Assembly (NCBI GenBank): GCA_016872725.1
Contig: VGZC01000052.1
Span: 1 to 37,862 of the forward strand
Direction of reading: 5' to 3'
Source of the DNA: Planctomycetota bacterium
GTDB taxonomy: Bacteria; Planctomycetota; Planctomycetia; Pirellulales; Pirellulaceae
Length of the DNA stretch: 37,862 bases
Part shown: in pieces, positions 1-8,130 of the stretch
How the letters are laid out: each line of letters begins with the position of its first letter
Position numbering within the stretch: position 1 is the first letter of the stretch
Made by a program: the position numbers and the translations under genes
The notes under the pieces: model-generated
Told to the model about the DNA's origin: nothing
The model's input: the letters and a program-made list of their open reading frames with translations, nothing else
Database searches by the model: none

Positions 1-991
1 CAACCAGGCCGTCTGCTTCTTGACGAATGTCTATCAGGGCATGGAAGGGGTGGAGCCGGGGACGGTCAAGTGGTTGCGGATCAACGAGGCCCTTCCGCGC
101 TACTGGTCCACGGGCCGGCGCTGGGGACCGGCGCTGAGCAGTTCCAGTTGGAAGGCGGCCCTGTGGCCTCGCGTGCAGTGGGGCGTCGTGCCCGTGGAAG
201 AAGACGGTTCGGCTCACTTCCTGGTGCCTGCCAATCGCAGCATTTTCTTCCAAACGCTGGACAAGGACTTCCGGGAGATCCAGCGTGAACGGACGTACGT
301 GAACTACGCGCCGGGCGAGTCCCGCTCCTGCACGGGCTGCCATGGGCAGTCGAACCGCACCGCTCCGGCGGCCACGACCGCGGCGCCGCTGGCGTTGATG
401 CGAGCCCCGAGCATCCCTCAGCCGCAACCCTGTGATCTCGTCGAAAACGGAGGAAACGGCCTGGCGGGCCAGGTGATCCATTATCCCACCGACATCCAGC
501 CCCTCTTCGACCGCAAGTGCGTCTCGTGCCACGGCTCGAGTGAACCGGCGGGAGGGCTGAGGCTGACCGGAGAAATCACGGAGTACTACAACACGTCGTA
601 CGAGGAACTCGCCCGCAAGCAACTGGCGGGTCCGATCATTTCCGAATTCACGTCATTCCTCTCGGGGGACCGGGGCAATTACAACGGCGCGTATCTGTTT
701 CCCAGGCACCTGGGCAGTGCGACCAGCACGCTGATCGACATGCTGACCCATTCCGCGCATCCGAAAAACGCCAAGGACAACCACTGCGGGATGCTGACGG
801 AAATGGAGCTGATGATCCTGAGCCGCTGGGTGGATTCCAACTACCAGTTCTATGGCAGCTACTTCGGCCGCCAGCATCCGCAGTGGGTCAACGCCGATCC
901 GGGAAACCCCGCCTACAATCCGGCCGATTTCCGGCGCAAGGCGACGTTCGAGGAAGCGACGGGGTTCCTGGCTCCCGAATGGCACCGCTAG
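1..991 (+). CDS. HzsA-like haem-binding protein, C-terminal part (5' end outside window)
   Basis: The frame is open to the left edge, with codons for NQAVCF preceding the first possible start (TTG at 20), so this is the 3' part of a longer gene. Two CxxCH haem c motifs are visible: CTGCH encoded near 329-343 and CVSCH near 518-532. The C-terminal half resembles the domain that in planctomycetes is annotated as hydrazine synthase alpha subunit-related, a large family of exported multidomain cytochrome-like proteins that is not restricted to anammox bacteria. The segment reading HYPTDIQPLFDRKCVSCHG is typical of a haem-binding cytochrome domain embedded in these proteins. It probably acts in the periplasm in electron transfer linked to oxidation of an unknown substrate. 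True hydrazine synthase activity should not be inferred from the fragment. Confidence 0.75.
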   Translation, partial: NQAVCFLTNVYQGMEGVEPGTVKWLRINEALPRYWSTGRRWGPALSSSSWKAALWPRVQWGVVPVEEDGSAHFLVPANRSIFFQTLDKDFREIQRERTYVNYAPGESRSCTGCHGQSNRTAPAATTAAPLALMRAPSIPQPQPCDLVENGGNGLAGQVIHYPTDIQPLFDRKCVSCHGSSEPAGGLRLTGEITEYYNTSYEELARKQLAGPIISEFTSFLSGDRGNYNGAYLFPRHLGSATSTLIDMLTHSAHPKNAKDNHCGMLTEMELMILSRWVDSNYQFYGSYFGRQHPQWVNADPGNPAYNPADFRRKATFEEATGFLAPEWHR

Positions 992-1198
992 CGATCGATC
1001 GCGACCGGGGACGCTAAGGAGCGACGGGGACGAATGCGGACTGTGAGACACGCGGAATCGGGCGGCCGCCGGCTCGATACGAACGAGTACGCGTGGGACG
1101 GCCGCACGCTGTGGCTCGATACGACGCAGCGCGAAGAGACCGTTCTGCGTCTGGCGTTGGAGGACAGACGGGCCCTTTCCACAAGAAGGAGTTCATCC

Positions 1199-2581
1199 AT
1201 GAACCGAATTGGCCGACTCATCGCGGTATGCCTGCTCTGTGGGTCGGCGGTGGCCGGCGCCGCCGAGCGCCCCAACATTCTGTTGATCGTCGGCGACGAC
1301 ATGGGCTTTGCCGATGTCGGATTCCACGGCTGCAAGGACATTCCAACGCCGAATCTGGACGCCCTTTCCAGGTCCGGCGCGCGTTTCACGAACGGCTACG
1401 TGACCGGCCCGTATTGCTCGCCGACGCGGGCCGGATTGATGACGGGCCGGTATCAACAACGGTTTGGGCACGAGTTCAATCCGGGCGGCGCGACTGCGGG
1501 CCTTCCGGTGACCGAGACGACCATCGCCGACCGACTCAAGGCCGCCGGGTACCGAACCGGACTGGTCGGGAAGTGGCATCTGGGTTCTCAGGAGTCCATG
1601 CACCCGCGGCGCCGCGGGTTCGACGAGTTCTTCGGGTTTCTGGGAGGCGCGCACAGCTACTTCGATGCCGCCGGCATTCTGAGCGGCGCCGAGCCGATCA
1701 CGGCGATGGACTACACGACCGACGCCTTCGGTCGCGAGGCGGCCGCATTCATCGAACGGCATGACGGCAAACCGTGGTTCTTGTACCTCGCGTTCAATGC
1801 CGTACACACGCCGATGCACGCCACCGACGACCGGCTCGCGAAATTCTCCAACGTCGCCGACAAGCAGCGCCGCACCTACAACGCCATGATGACGGCGATG
1901 GACGAGGCGATCGGCGTCGTGATGCGACAGCTCGCCGCGACCGGGCAACAGGACAATACGTTGGTCATGTTCATCAGCGACAATGGAGGCCCGACGATGC
2001 CGGGCGTCACGGTGAACGGATCGATCAACGCGCCGCTCCGCGGATCGAAGCGCACGACACTGGAAGGAGGCATCCGCGTGCCGTTCGTCGTGTCGTGGCC
2101 TGGCCGAGTGAAGCCGGCCGTCGTCGACTCGCCGGTCATTCAGCTCGATCTCAGCGCGACGGCGTTGGCCGCGGCCGGCGCCGCCGCCAACGACAAGGCC
2201 GACGGCGTCGATCTCTTGCCGTACCTCGACGGCGCCCGAACCGGCCCGCCCCACGCCGCGCTTTTCTGGCGATTCGGCCGTCAGATGGCGATCCGCGCCG
2301 GCGATTTCAAACTCGTTCGCTACGACACGAACGCCGATACGCTCACCGGCGCGGCAAGTCAACCGGTCAGCGCCGCGAGACTCTACAACCTGGCGAACGA
2401 CATCGGCGAAACGAACGATCTCGCCGCCGCGATGCCCGACAAGGTGGCCGAACTGCAGTCCCGATGGGACGAATGGAACCGGGCCAACGTCGCACCACTC
2501 TGGGGTGGCGGAAGGAAGTCCGGCGACGGCGCCGAACCAGGAAGCCGCGCGAAGAAGAGCAAGAGAACCGCGATACCCTAG
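1199..2581 (+). CDS. Exported type I sulfatase (formylglycine-dependent)
   Basis: The 460-residue protein starts with a Sec signal peptide (hydrophobic run at residues 6-20, likely cleavage after AVAGAA). The start at 1199 is preferred over an upstream in-frame ATG at 1034 because AAGGAG lies at 1186-1191 and the signal peptide follows at once. Sulfatase hallmarks are present: the metal-binding DD at 33-34, the CSPTR motif at 73-77 whose Cys73 is expected to be converted to formylglycine, GKWHLG at 124-129, and DNGG at 261-264. These enzymes hydrolyse sulfate esters, in planctomycetes mostly on sulfated polysaccharides, in the periplasm or outside the cell. The substrate cannot be read from sequence. 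It needs a formylglycine-generating enzyme, which is not in the window. It is convergent with the next gene. Confidence 0.93.
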   Translation: MNRIGRLIAVCLLCGSAVAGAAERPNILLIVGDDMGFADVGFHGCKDIPTPNLDALSRSGARFTNGYVTGPYCSPTRAGLMTGRYQQRFGHEFNPGGATAGLPVTETTIADRLKAAGYRTGLVGKWHLGSQESMHPRRRGFDEFFGFLGGAHSYFDAAGILSGAEPITAMDYTTDAFGREAAAFIERHDGKPWFLYLAFNAVHTPMHATDDRLAKFSNVADKQRRTYNAMMTAMDEAIGVVMRQLAATGQQDNTLVMFISDNGGPTMPGVTVNGSINAPLRGSKRTTLEGGIRVPFVVSWPGRVKPAVVDSPVIQLDLSATALAAAGAAANDKADGVDLLPYLDGARTGPPHAALFWRFGRQMAIRAGDFKLVRYDTNADTLTGAASQPVSAARLYNLANDIGETNDLAAAMPDKVAELQSRWDEWNRANVAPLWGGGRKSGDGAEPGSRAKKSKRTAIP

Positions 2582-2693
2582 GCGTCGGCTGCGCCGCCCG
2601 ACGAGCAAGCGCCGGCCAACCACGCCGGACCGTTCGAGACGCCGACGCGTCCTGCGTTCATCGTGGGTTCACGACGGACCGCGGAGCGCGGCG

Positions 2694-4061
2694 TCATGGA
2701 CGGATGGTGACGACCGCGCGGCGATAGGCGCAGAGCGGCGGGGCACCGCGATCGCTCAGCCGCAAGACGACGTGGACGTCCGCGGCTTGCGCCACGTCCG
2801 GCGCGGTGAAGCGGGTCGCCGGGCCTTCAGACGCCTTCAACAAGATCTCGCCCCGGACCATTCCCGCCTCACCGTACACGAACCACGCGTACGTGATTGC
2901 GTCTCCGTCCGGATCGTTCGAGCCGCGCGCGTCCAGATCGACCACAACGCCGGGTCGCGTGTCGAGTCGGAGGATCTCCCGCCCACGGCGCCCGTTCAGC
3001 ACCGCCTCGGGCTGGTGGTTGGCCTTGTCGGGTGGTTCCACGCACCAGTCCATGCGGGCCCGAAAATCGTTCTGCATGTCGGCCGCCCAGCGCGCCACCG
3101 TATTGTCGCGGCTCGTCACGCCGCGCCACGTGTCCTCTTGGTTGGCCCAGTAATAGGGTTTGAGGGGATGCTCCTTGTTCGGTCCGTATCGTCCGGCCCA
3201 CCCACCCCATGTCGGCTCGTTCGGGTCGTTCATCCCGGTAGGCAACAGGTGGAGGAACGCCATGGTGTCGCCTTCCTTCTGAGGCAGACCGGTGTTCGTC
3301 GGGTAGAGCGCGCCGAGTGGACCGTGGCCGACGCGTACGTCTCGCTCGATGTCGAACCCGGCGGCCGTCGCGGTCAGCGCGGAGAAGCGGTGGTACCACC
3401 GATGTCCGTCCATCGGCGGACGGAACGTGTCGATCCATAGCGGGAAGGGTGGTTCGAGCGTCGAGGTGTGCTCACCGAACGCGTCGTAGGAACTAAGCCG
3501 CACCCGGCTCTTGAACTTCGCGTAACCGTCTTGGCCGCGTTCGCGCAGCGCGCGATCGAGGGCCCGTTTGAGACAACTGACGGCGCTGCCCTGGTTGGTC
3601 CCCCAATTGCAGAACCAAACGGGACGCGGATCGGAGCGATCGACCGCGCGAATGACCAGGTCCACGCCCTCGTCGGTGTCGTCATAGCCGGCCACCGTGC
3701 GCGCGAGCAATTGCTCCGGTTTCGGATACCGCGGGTCATGCCGCGTCAGATTCGCTTGGCATTGGCCATAGGCCATCACCTGAGCGCGGACGATGCCCAA
3801 TCCGTCGCGGATCGGGTTCGTGTTTTCGCCATCGATCGCGACGGGTCGGTTGGCGATGATGCCCTCGATGTCGAACTCGTTGGCGTAGACCAGCAGCCGG
3901 ACCAGGGACTGTTCGTCATCCGGGTCGCCCCCGGCATCCGTTTCGATGATCACGCGCGGCCGCGGTTCCTGGGCCACGGCACGGCAATCCGCGGCGCAGA
4001 CGGCGAGAACCGTCGAAACGAGGCAATGGCAGGCGTGCCAACGCCGAGTGGTCTTGTGCAT
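2694..4061 (-). CDS. Exported Sde182/DUF1593-type nucleoside-hydrolase-fold protein
   Basis: The 455-residue protein has a signal peptide (hydrophobic segment about residues 13-30, Cys-rich) followed by RVIIETDAGGDPDDEQSL at about 36-53. This Asp-rich loop matches the metal-binding loop of the nucleoside hydrolase fold as seen in the DUF1593 (Sde182, once called cellulose-binding) family. A C-terminal beta-sandwich-like domain with the phrase GSNDPDGDAITYAWFVYGEAG is also typical of that family. The start at 4061 is chosen because it begins the signal peptide and lies about 54 nt downstream of a plausible start of transcription. The natural substrate is unsettled; polysaccharide-related hydrolysis is the usual guess. 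The cell location should be periplasmic or extracellular. Confidence 0.82.
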   Translation of the reverse strand: MHKTTRRWHACHCLVSTVLAVCAADCRAVAQEPRPRVIIETDAGGDPDDEQSLVRLLVYANEFDIEGIIANRPVAIDGENTNPIRDGLGIVRAQVMAYGQCQANLTRHDPRYPKPEQLLARTVAGYDDTDEGVDLVIRAVDRSDPRPVWFCNWGTNQGSAVSCLKRALDRALRERGQDGYAKFKSRVRLSSYDAFGEHTSTLEPPFPLWIDTFRPPMDGHRWYHRFSALTATAAGFDIERDVRVGHGPLGALYPTNTGLPQKEGDTMAFLHLLPTGMNDPNEPTWGGWAGRYGPNKEHPLKPYYWANQEDTWRGVTSRDNTVARWAADMQNDFRARMDWCVEPPDKANHQPEAVLNGRRGREILRLDTRPGVVVDLDARGSNDPDGDAITYAWFVYGEAGMVRGEILLKASEGPATRFTAPDVAQAADVHVVLRLSDRGAPPLCAYRRAVVTIRP

Positions 4062-4121
4062 ATTGAGACTGCCCAATCGTCGAGGATCGGTAAACGGCCG
4101 TCCGACGCGTCCGACTGTTCT

Positions 4122-4150
4122 GTTATAGAGGTCGACGGCCAAGAAGCGAA
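4122..4150 (-). promoter_or_regulatory. Candidate sigma-70-type promoter for the Sde182-like gene
   Basis: On the minus strand a TTCGCT (-35, 4145-4150) and TATAAC (-10, 4122-4127) are separated by 17 nt. The -10 matches consensus at 5 of 6 positions, the -35 only at 3. A transcript would start near 4115, about 54 nt before the chosen start codon at 4061. In this GC-rich sequence an A/T-rich hexamer is unusual, which adds weight, but no experiment supports it. Confidence 0.4.
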
Positions 4151-4199
4151 ATCCCGACCATACCGGAGAATGGCCGTTCGCGCGCGCCAAGCGACAAGA

Positions 4200-5738
4200 T
4201 CAAGGAGCAGGGCCCTTCAGGGAAGCAAGGCGTTTTTCGATTCGCAGGGACGTGGGAGTGACGGCGAGTCCGCCGAGCGACGTGCAGCGGTGCTCGCGCG
4301 GCATGCGTTCGGCGACCGCTTTGGCCGCGTCGATGACCTCGTCGAGCGGGATCAGCGGATCGAAGTCGGCCAGGGCCATGTTCGCGCACGCGAACGCGTT
4401 GCACGCCGCCATGACGTTCTTGCCCAGGCACGGCGCTTCGACCCGATTGGCAATCGGATCGCAAATCAGCCCGAGCATACTCTGGAGCGCCATCGACGCG
4501 GCGGCGACCCCTTGATCGCGTGTTCCGCCGGCGAGAGTAACGAGCGCGGCGGCGGCCATGCAGGACGCGGAACCGCCCTCGGCCTGGCATCCGCCGACCT
4601 CCGCCGCGAATGTCGAGCGGGTTGCGATGAAGGCGCCGATCAAACCCGCGGCGAGCATCGCCTTCGCCATTTCGGATTCGTCTCGGCTCATCGCCTCCGC
4701 CATGGCGATCACCGCGCCCGGAAGCGCCGCGCAGGCGCCCGCCGTCGGCGCGGCGACGATGACGCCCATGCTGCTCTTCACCTCCATCATGGCCGTCACG
4801 TAGAGAATCACGCGGTTGAGTGCGCCGCCGTCGAGCAAGCGGCCCGCGTCCATCATCCCGGCGAAACGCCCGCTCTGATCGTGCAACACGCGATCCGCGT
4901 AACGCGTTCCCGCGATTCCGCCGGCAATCGACCTGCGCAGGATGCGCACGATGTCGATCATCTTCGCGAGCACCTCATCCTCGCCGAAGTCGCCACGTGC
5001 CCGCTCGTATTCGACGGCGAGTACCCAAAGCGGCGTCTTGCGGGCGCCATCGCGGCTGAGCATCTCGGCGCAGCTTGCGAAGGGAACGCGCACGTCCTTG
5101 CGTGATGGGACGGGGAGCACGGGCGCGAGGTTCTTGACCGCGATCGGACGGAACCGGGCCACGCGGTCCGATGGGACGAACGAGGCCGCCTTGACCTGGA
5201 TGAGCATGGTCTCGCCGAGATCGTGGAGGATGATCTCATCGGCTTCAACGTCGGGAATCGGGCCCTTCGCTGCCCAAATCAGCGTCTCGTGATGGCCTCC
5301 GTCCATACGCAGCGGGACATCGTCGATGCCCAGGACGTCGATCATGCCGCCGCCGGTGGAGATCGCGATGATCGAGTGGCATTCCCGCGCGTTCTTCAGA
5401 GTCAGCCGATACGTATTCGGATGAGGATCGCCGACATCGACCGTTTCGATGCGGAGTCGAACACCCGCATCGGCGATGGCCCGCGCGGAATCGGGGAGGC
5501 GTTCGTCATCGGCGTCCCAGCCAAGCAAGCCGCCGAAAAGGCCCATGTCGCTGCCCTGGCTCTCGTGGGTTGTCGGCAACGAGCCCGAGCGGTCAAACTC
5601 GATGAGCACGTCCTCGATCCGGCCGTCCATCAAATCGCGGGCGAGCCGACCGATGCGCAGCGCCGCCGCGCAGTGCGAACTGGACGGCCCCCGCATCACG
5701 GGACCGATCACGTCGTTGAAAATGGAGACGATTGTCAT
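4200..5738 (-). CDS. sdaA: L-serine dehydratase, iron-sulfur type, single chain
   Basis: The 512-residue protein deaminates L-serine to pyruvate and ammonia in the cytoplasm. The N-terminal domain carries GPSSSH at 17-22 (typical of the beta part). The C-terminal catalytic part carries PTAGACAALPG at 331-341, GGCQAEGGSASC at 382-393, and CDPIANRVEAPC at 426-437. Cys384, Cys426 and Cys437 are the expected ligands of the [4Fe-4S] cluster that activates serine. The alpha and beta parts are fused in one chain, as in most Gram-negative bacteria. The start at 5738 is chosen because the family's N-terminus begins at this point, just before SIFNDVIGP; the upstream in-frame extension to 6023 has no family resemblance. 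Flanking genes suggest no shared pathway. Confidence 0.93.
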   Translation of the reverse strand: MTIVSIFNDVIGPVMRGPSSSHCAAALRIGRLARDLMDGRIEDVLIEFDRSGSLPTTHESQGSDMGLFGGLLGWDADDERLPDSARAIADAGVRLRIETVDVGDPHPNTYRLTLKNARECHSIIAISTGGGMIDVLGIDDVPLRMDGGHHETLIWAAKGPIPDVEADEIILHDLGETMLIQVKAASFVPSDRVARFRPIAVKNLAPVLPVPSRKDVRVPFASCAEMLSRDGARKTPLWVLAVEYERARGDFGEDEVLAKMIDIVRILRRSIAGGIAGTRYADRVLHDQSGRFAGMMDAGRLLDGGALNRVILYVTAMMEVKSSMGVIVAAPTAGACAALPGAVIAMAEAMSRDESEMAKAMLAAGLIGAFIATRSTFAAEVGGCQAEGGSASCMAAAALVTLAGGTRDQGVAAASMALQSMLGLICDPIANRVEAPCLGKNVMAACNAFACANMALADFDPLIPLDEVIDAAKAVAERMPREHRCTSLGGLAVTPTSLRIEKRLASLKGPAP

Positions 5739-5946
5739 GTGAACCACCCGTCCGACCGCTTCGCCCCATCGGCCCCCGTCTCGATCACCTCGACCGGTTC
5801 GGAGAGAACATCTTGGAAAATCACGTCCGCCCAGAATGCATCCGATTCCGGGACATTCTCCGGGGCCACAAGTATCGATGCGCGCAACTGCGACAGAAAC
5901 CGGTCCGACCGACCAGTTGAAAAGGGGCCTCGCTAAGACCCGCGCT

Positions 5947-5976
5947 AAGATACACTCGATCGGCCGTCTCCGCCAA
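5947..5976 (-). promoter_or_regulatory. Weak candidate promoter upstream of sdaA
   Basis: On the minus strand TTGGCG (5971-5976) and TATCTT (5947-5952) are 18 nt apart, each matching consensus at 4 of 6 positions. The implied leader of about 200 nt to the start at 5738 is long. Nothing resembling a known riboswitch is evident in it. Confidence 0.25.
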
Positions 5977-6021
5977 CTTCTTTCATCTATTTGTGTTTTC
6001 CGCGCCCCCCGCCCAGGGAGC

Positions 6022-6582
6022 ATGGAACTCGGCCCCGTTCCGCCGCAACCGGGCGGATCGAACGCGTTTCACGATCTGATCGAACGCATCGCGCGCGGTT
6101 CCACCGTGGTCTTCCTGTCGCTCGACGTTTTCGCGAACGGCGATCAAGGTCCGGCTTTCGTTCCATTGGCGAAGAAAGGTCCGCTGTCGGGCATGAACAG
6201 TTGGTTCTACCACAAGGACGAATGGGCCAAGCCGCACCCGATTTTTGAGGGCCTCCCGACAGGAATTCTCGACTACGCCTCCTACCGCCAGATCATCCCC
6301 GATTCCGCGTGGACCGGCCAAGACGCGCCGGCCGAAGCCGTCTGCGGCGCGAACGACGCCTCGATCCATTACGCGAGCGGACTGATGCTCAGCGTTCATG
6401 AACTCGGCGCGGGCCGATTTGTCCTGAATTCCCTGCGGATCCGTGAACACTTGGGAACCGACCCCGCCGCCGACCGCCTCCTTGCCAATCTCATTCGCTA
6501 CGCCGCCAAGGACGGCCGACAGCCGCTCGCCGATCGGCCCATCGATTTCGATGCCCAATTGCAGGCCATCGGATTCCGCTAA
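6022..6582 (+). pseudogene. C-terminal fragment of a glycan-active enzyme (probable gene remnant)
   Basis: About 186 residues of convincing protein sequence begin abruptly. Segments such as FHDLIERIARGSTVVFLS, YASYRQIIPDSAWTGQ and GAGRFVLNSLRIREHLG resemble the last domain (class I glutamine-amidotransferase-like fold) found at the C-terminus of large glycoside-hydrolase-family-2-like proteins of PVC bacteria. There is no signal peptide, no catalytic glycosidase domain, and no well-spaced ribosome binding site (AGGGAG at 6015-6020 is only 1 nt from the ATG at 6022). The 283 nt between this ATG and sdaA contain no further recognisable part of the enzyme. I infer a 5' deletion that left a stub. 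A small functional protein cannot be excluded, since the remaining frame is intact. The family assignment is from memory of the pattern and is moderate. Confidence 0.5.
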
Positions 6583-6657
6583 GTCGCGGGCGAAGGGCCT
6601 CGCGCGGGGCACCGTCCCGGTCGGCGACCGTCTCGCGACACCACGAGCCTCCCCGCA

Positions 6658-6688
6658 CGACACGGACCAGCCCCCTTGGGGGGTGTCG
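6658..6688 (+). other. Inverted repeat upstream of the polysaccharide operon
   Basis: CCCCC-TT-GGGGG at 6671-6682 forms a compact hairpin, and flanking CGACAC (6658-6663) and GTGTCG (6683-6688) can extend it across a one-sided internal loop. No run of T follows on either strand, so it does not look like a simple terminator. Its position about 110-140 nt before the operon's first gene allows a role in the leader or as a protein site, but neither is shown. The rest of 6583-6797 shows nothing recognisable. Confidence 0.3.
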
Positions 6689-6797
6689 CGTCCCACAGAT
6701 TTATCATGTCCCCGCTCGGAGAACGACCTAAACTCCCGCGACTCCATCGAGGACGGATCCGCGCCGCGGTCGGTCAGCTCGGTCGGAGTATCGTCGC

Positions 6798-8024
6798 ATG
6801 GCCAGTCCAAGGGAGTGGAAGGGCATGGTCCACAAGCGTCTCACTCATCGTGATGGCTCGACCCCGTGCCGGCCGCTTCTGGTCATGGGCACGAGGCCCG
6901 AAGCGATCAAGATGGCGCCGGTCGTGCACGCGTGTCGGCGGTCTCGATCGGTCGACGCCATCATCTGTTCCACGGGCCAACACCGGGAGATGCTACGGCA
7001 GATCGCCGACTATTTTGGAATCCAACCCGACGTCGACCTCGAGTTGATGCAGGCCAACCAGACGCTCGCGGGCCTCACCGCGCGATGCCTGGAAAAACTC
7101 GATGAAACGACGGTTCGGGTCGCGCCCGACTGCGTCGTGGCGCAAGGGGACACGACGACCGTGCTCGCCGCGTCGATGGTGGCCTTTTATCGAAGGCTGC
7201 CGTTTGTCCATGTCGAAGCCGGCTTGCGCACGGGTGATCTCCTGTCGCCGTGGCCGGAGGAATTCAATCGCCGAGTCGCCGGTCTGACGACGGCCGTTCA
7301 CTGCGCCCCCACGCGGCGCGCGGCGGCCAATCTGCTGGCCGAGGGCGTGCCGGAATCGTCGATCCATATCACGGGCAATACGGTCATCGATGCCCTGCTC
7401 TGGACGGTCGACCGGGAGCGTCGCGGAGGCGATGTGTGGCAAAACAAATACGCGATGCTCGGCGAACGCAGGCTTGTCTTGATCACGGGGCACCGGCGCG
7501 AGAACTTCGGCGGGCCATTCGAGTCGATCTGCCGGGCCGTTTCGACGCTCGCGCGCGCATTCCCCGACGATGTCTTCCTGTATCCGGTTCATTTGAATCC
7601 GAACGTCCGCGAGCCGGTCTTTCGATTACTGGGCGGAGCTTCCAACATCCATCTGGTCGAACCGGCCGCGTATCCGGAATTCGTCTGGCTCATGGACCGC
7701 GCCACGCTCATCCTCACCGATTCCGGCGGCGTTCAGGAAGAAGCGCCGTCGCTGCGCAAGCCCGTGCTTGTCATGCGAGAGAACACGGAACGCCCCGAGG
7801 CGGTCGATGCGGGCGCCGTGCGGCTCGTCGGGACATCGGAATCATCGATCGTGCGGGCCGTCCAGGACCTGCTCACGGATGATCGGCTCTACGCGAGTTG
7901 CCTCCTTGACCGGAATCCCTATGGCGACGGGCACGCCGCCGAACGTATTGCCGGGTTGATCGAGGGCCGCGCGTGGGAACAACGGTCAACCACTTCGACG
8001 CGCTTGCCACATAAGGCGGCATAG
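6798..8024 (+). CDS. wecB: UDP-N-acetylglucosamine 2-epimerase (non-hydrolysing)
   Basis: The enzyme interconverts UDP-GlcNAc and UDP-ManNAc in the cytoplasm, the first step towards UDP-ManNAcA made by the next gene. Family motifs are all present: MGTRPEAIKMAP near the N-terminus, QGDTTTVLA, HVEAGLRTGD, GHRRENFGGP, and the UDP-binding TDSGGVQEEAP. Length is 408 residues from 6798. An alternative ATG at 6825 has the better-placed Shine-Dalgarno (GGGAG 6811-6815), while 6798 has GGAG at 6785-6788, so the start is uncertain by nine residues. It is the first gene of a same-strand cluster of six reaching to 17056. Confidence 0.94.
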   Translation: MASPREWKGMVHKRLTHRDGSTPCRPLLVMGTRPEAIKMAPVVHACRRSRSVDAIICSTGQHREMLRQIADYFGIQPDVDLELMQANQTLAGLTARCLEKLDETTVRVAPDCVVAQGDTTTVLAASMVAFYRRLPFVHVEAGLRTGDLLSPWPEEFNRRVAGLTTAVHCAPTRRAAANLLAEGVPESSIHITGNTVIDALLWTVDRERRGGDVWQNKYAMLGERRLVLITGHRRENFGGPFESICRAVSTLARAFPDDVFLYPVHLNPNVREPVFRLLGGASNIHLVEPAAYPEFVWLMDRATLILTDSGGVQEEAPSLRKPVLVMRENTERPEAVDAGAVRLVGTSESSIVRAVQDLLTDDRLYASCLLDRNPYGDGHAAERIAGLIEGRAWEQRSTTSTRLPHKAA

Positions 8025-8130
8025 CGTCACGAACCAAGACCTTTTGGAATCGACAGACAGCGATTCATTCACGGGCGCGCGGAATCGCTCGTCCACAATC
8101 CAGGATCCACGCTTCGCCCACGGAGGGGCC

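Noticed and set aside
2583-2603. Inverted repeat CGTCGG/CCGACG as a terminator between sulfatase and the convergent gene
   Set aside because: Only 6 bp with no T-tract; such pairs are common by chance in GC-rich DNA.
2505-5105. Long plus-strand open frames opposite the DUF1593 and serine dehydratase genes
   Set aside because: They are antisense shadows typical of GC-rich coding DNA, Arg-rich, with no family features.
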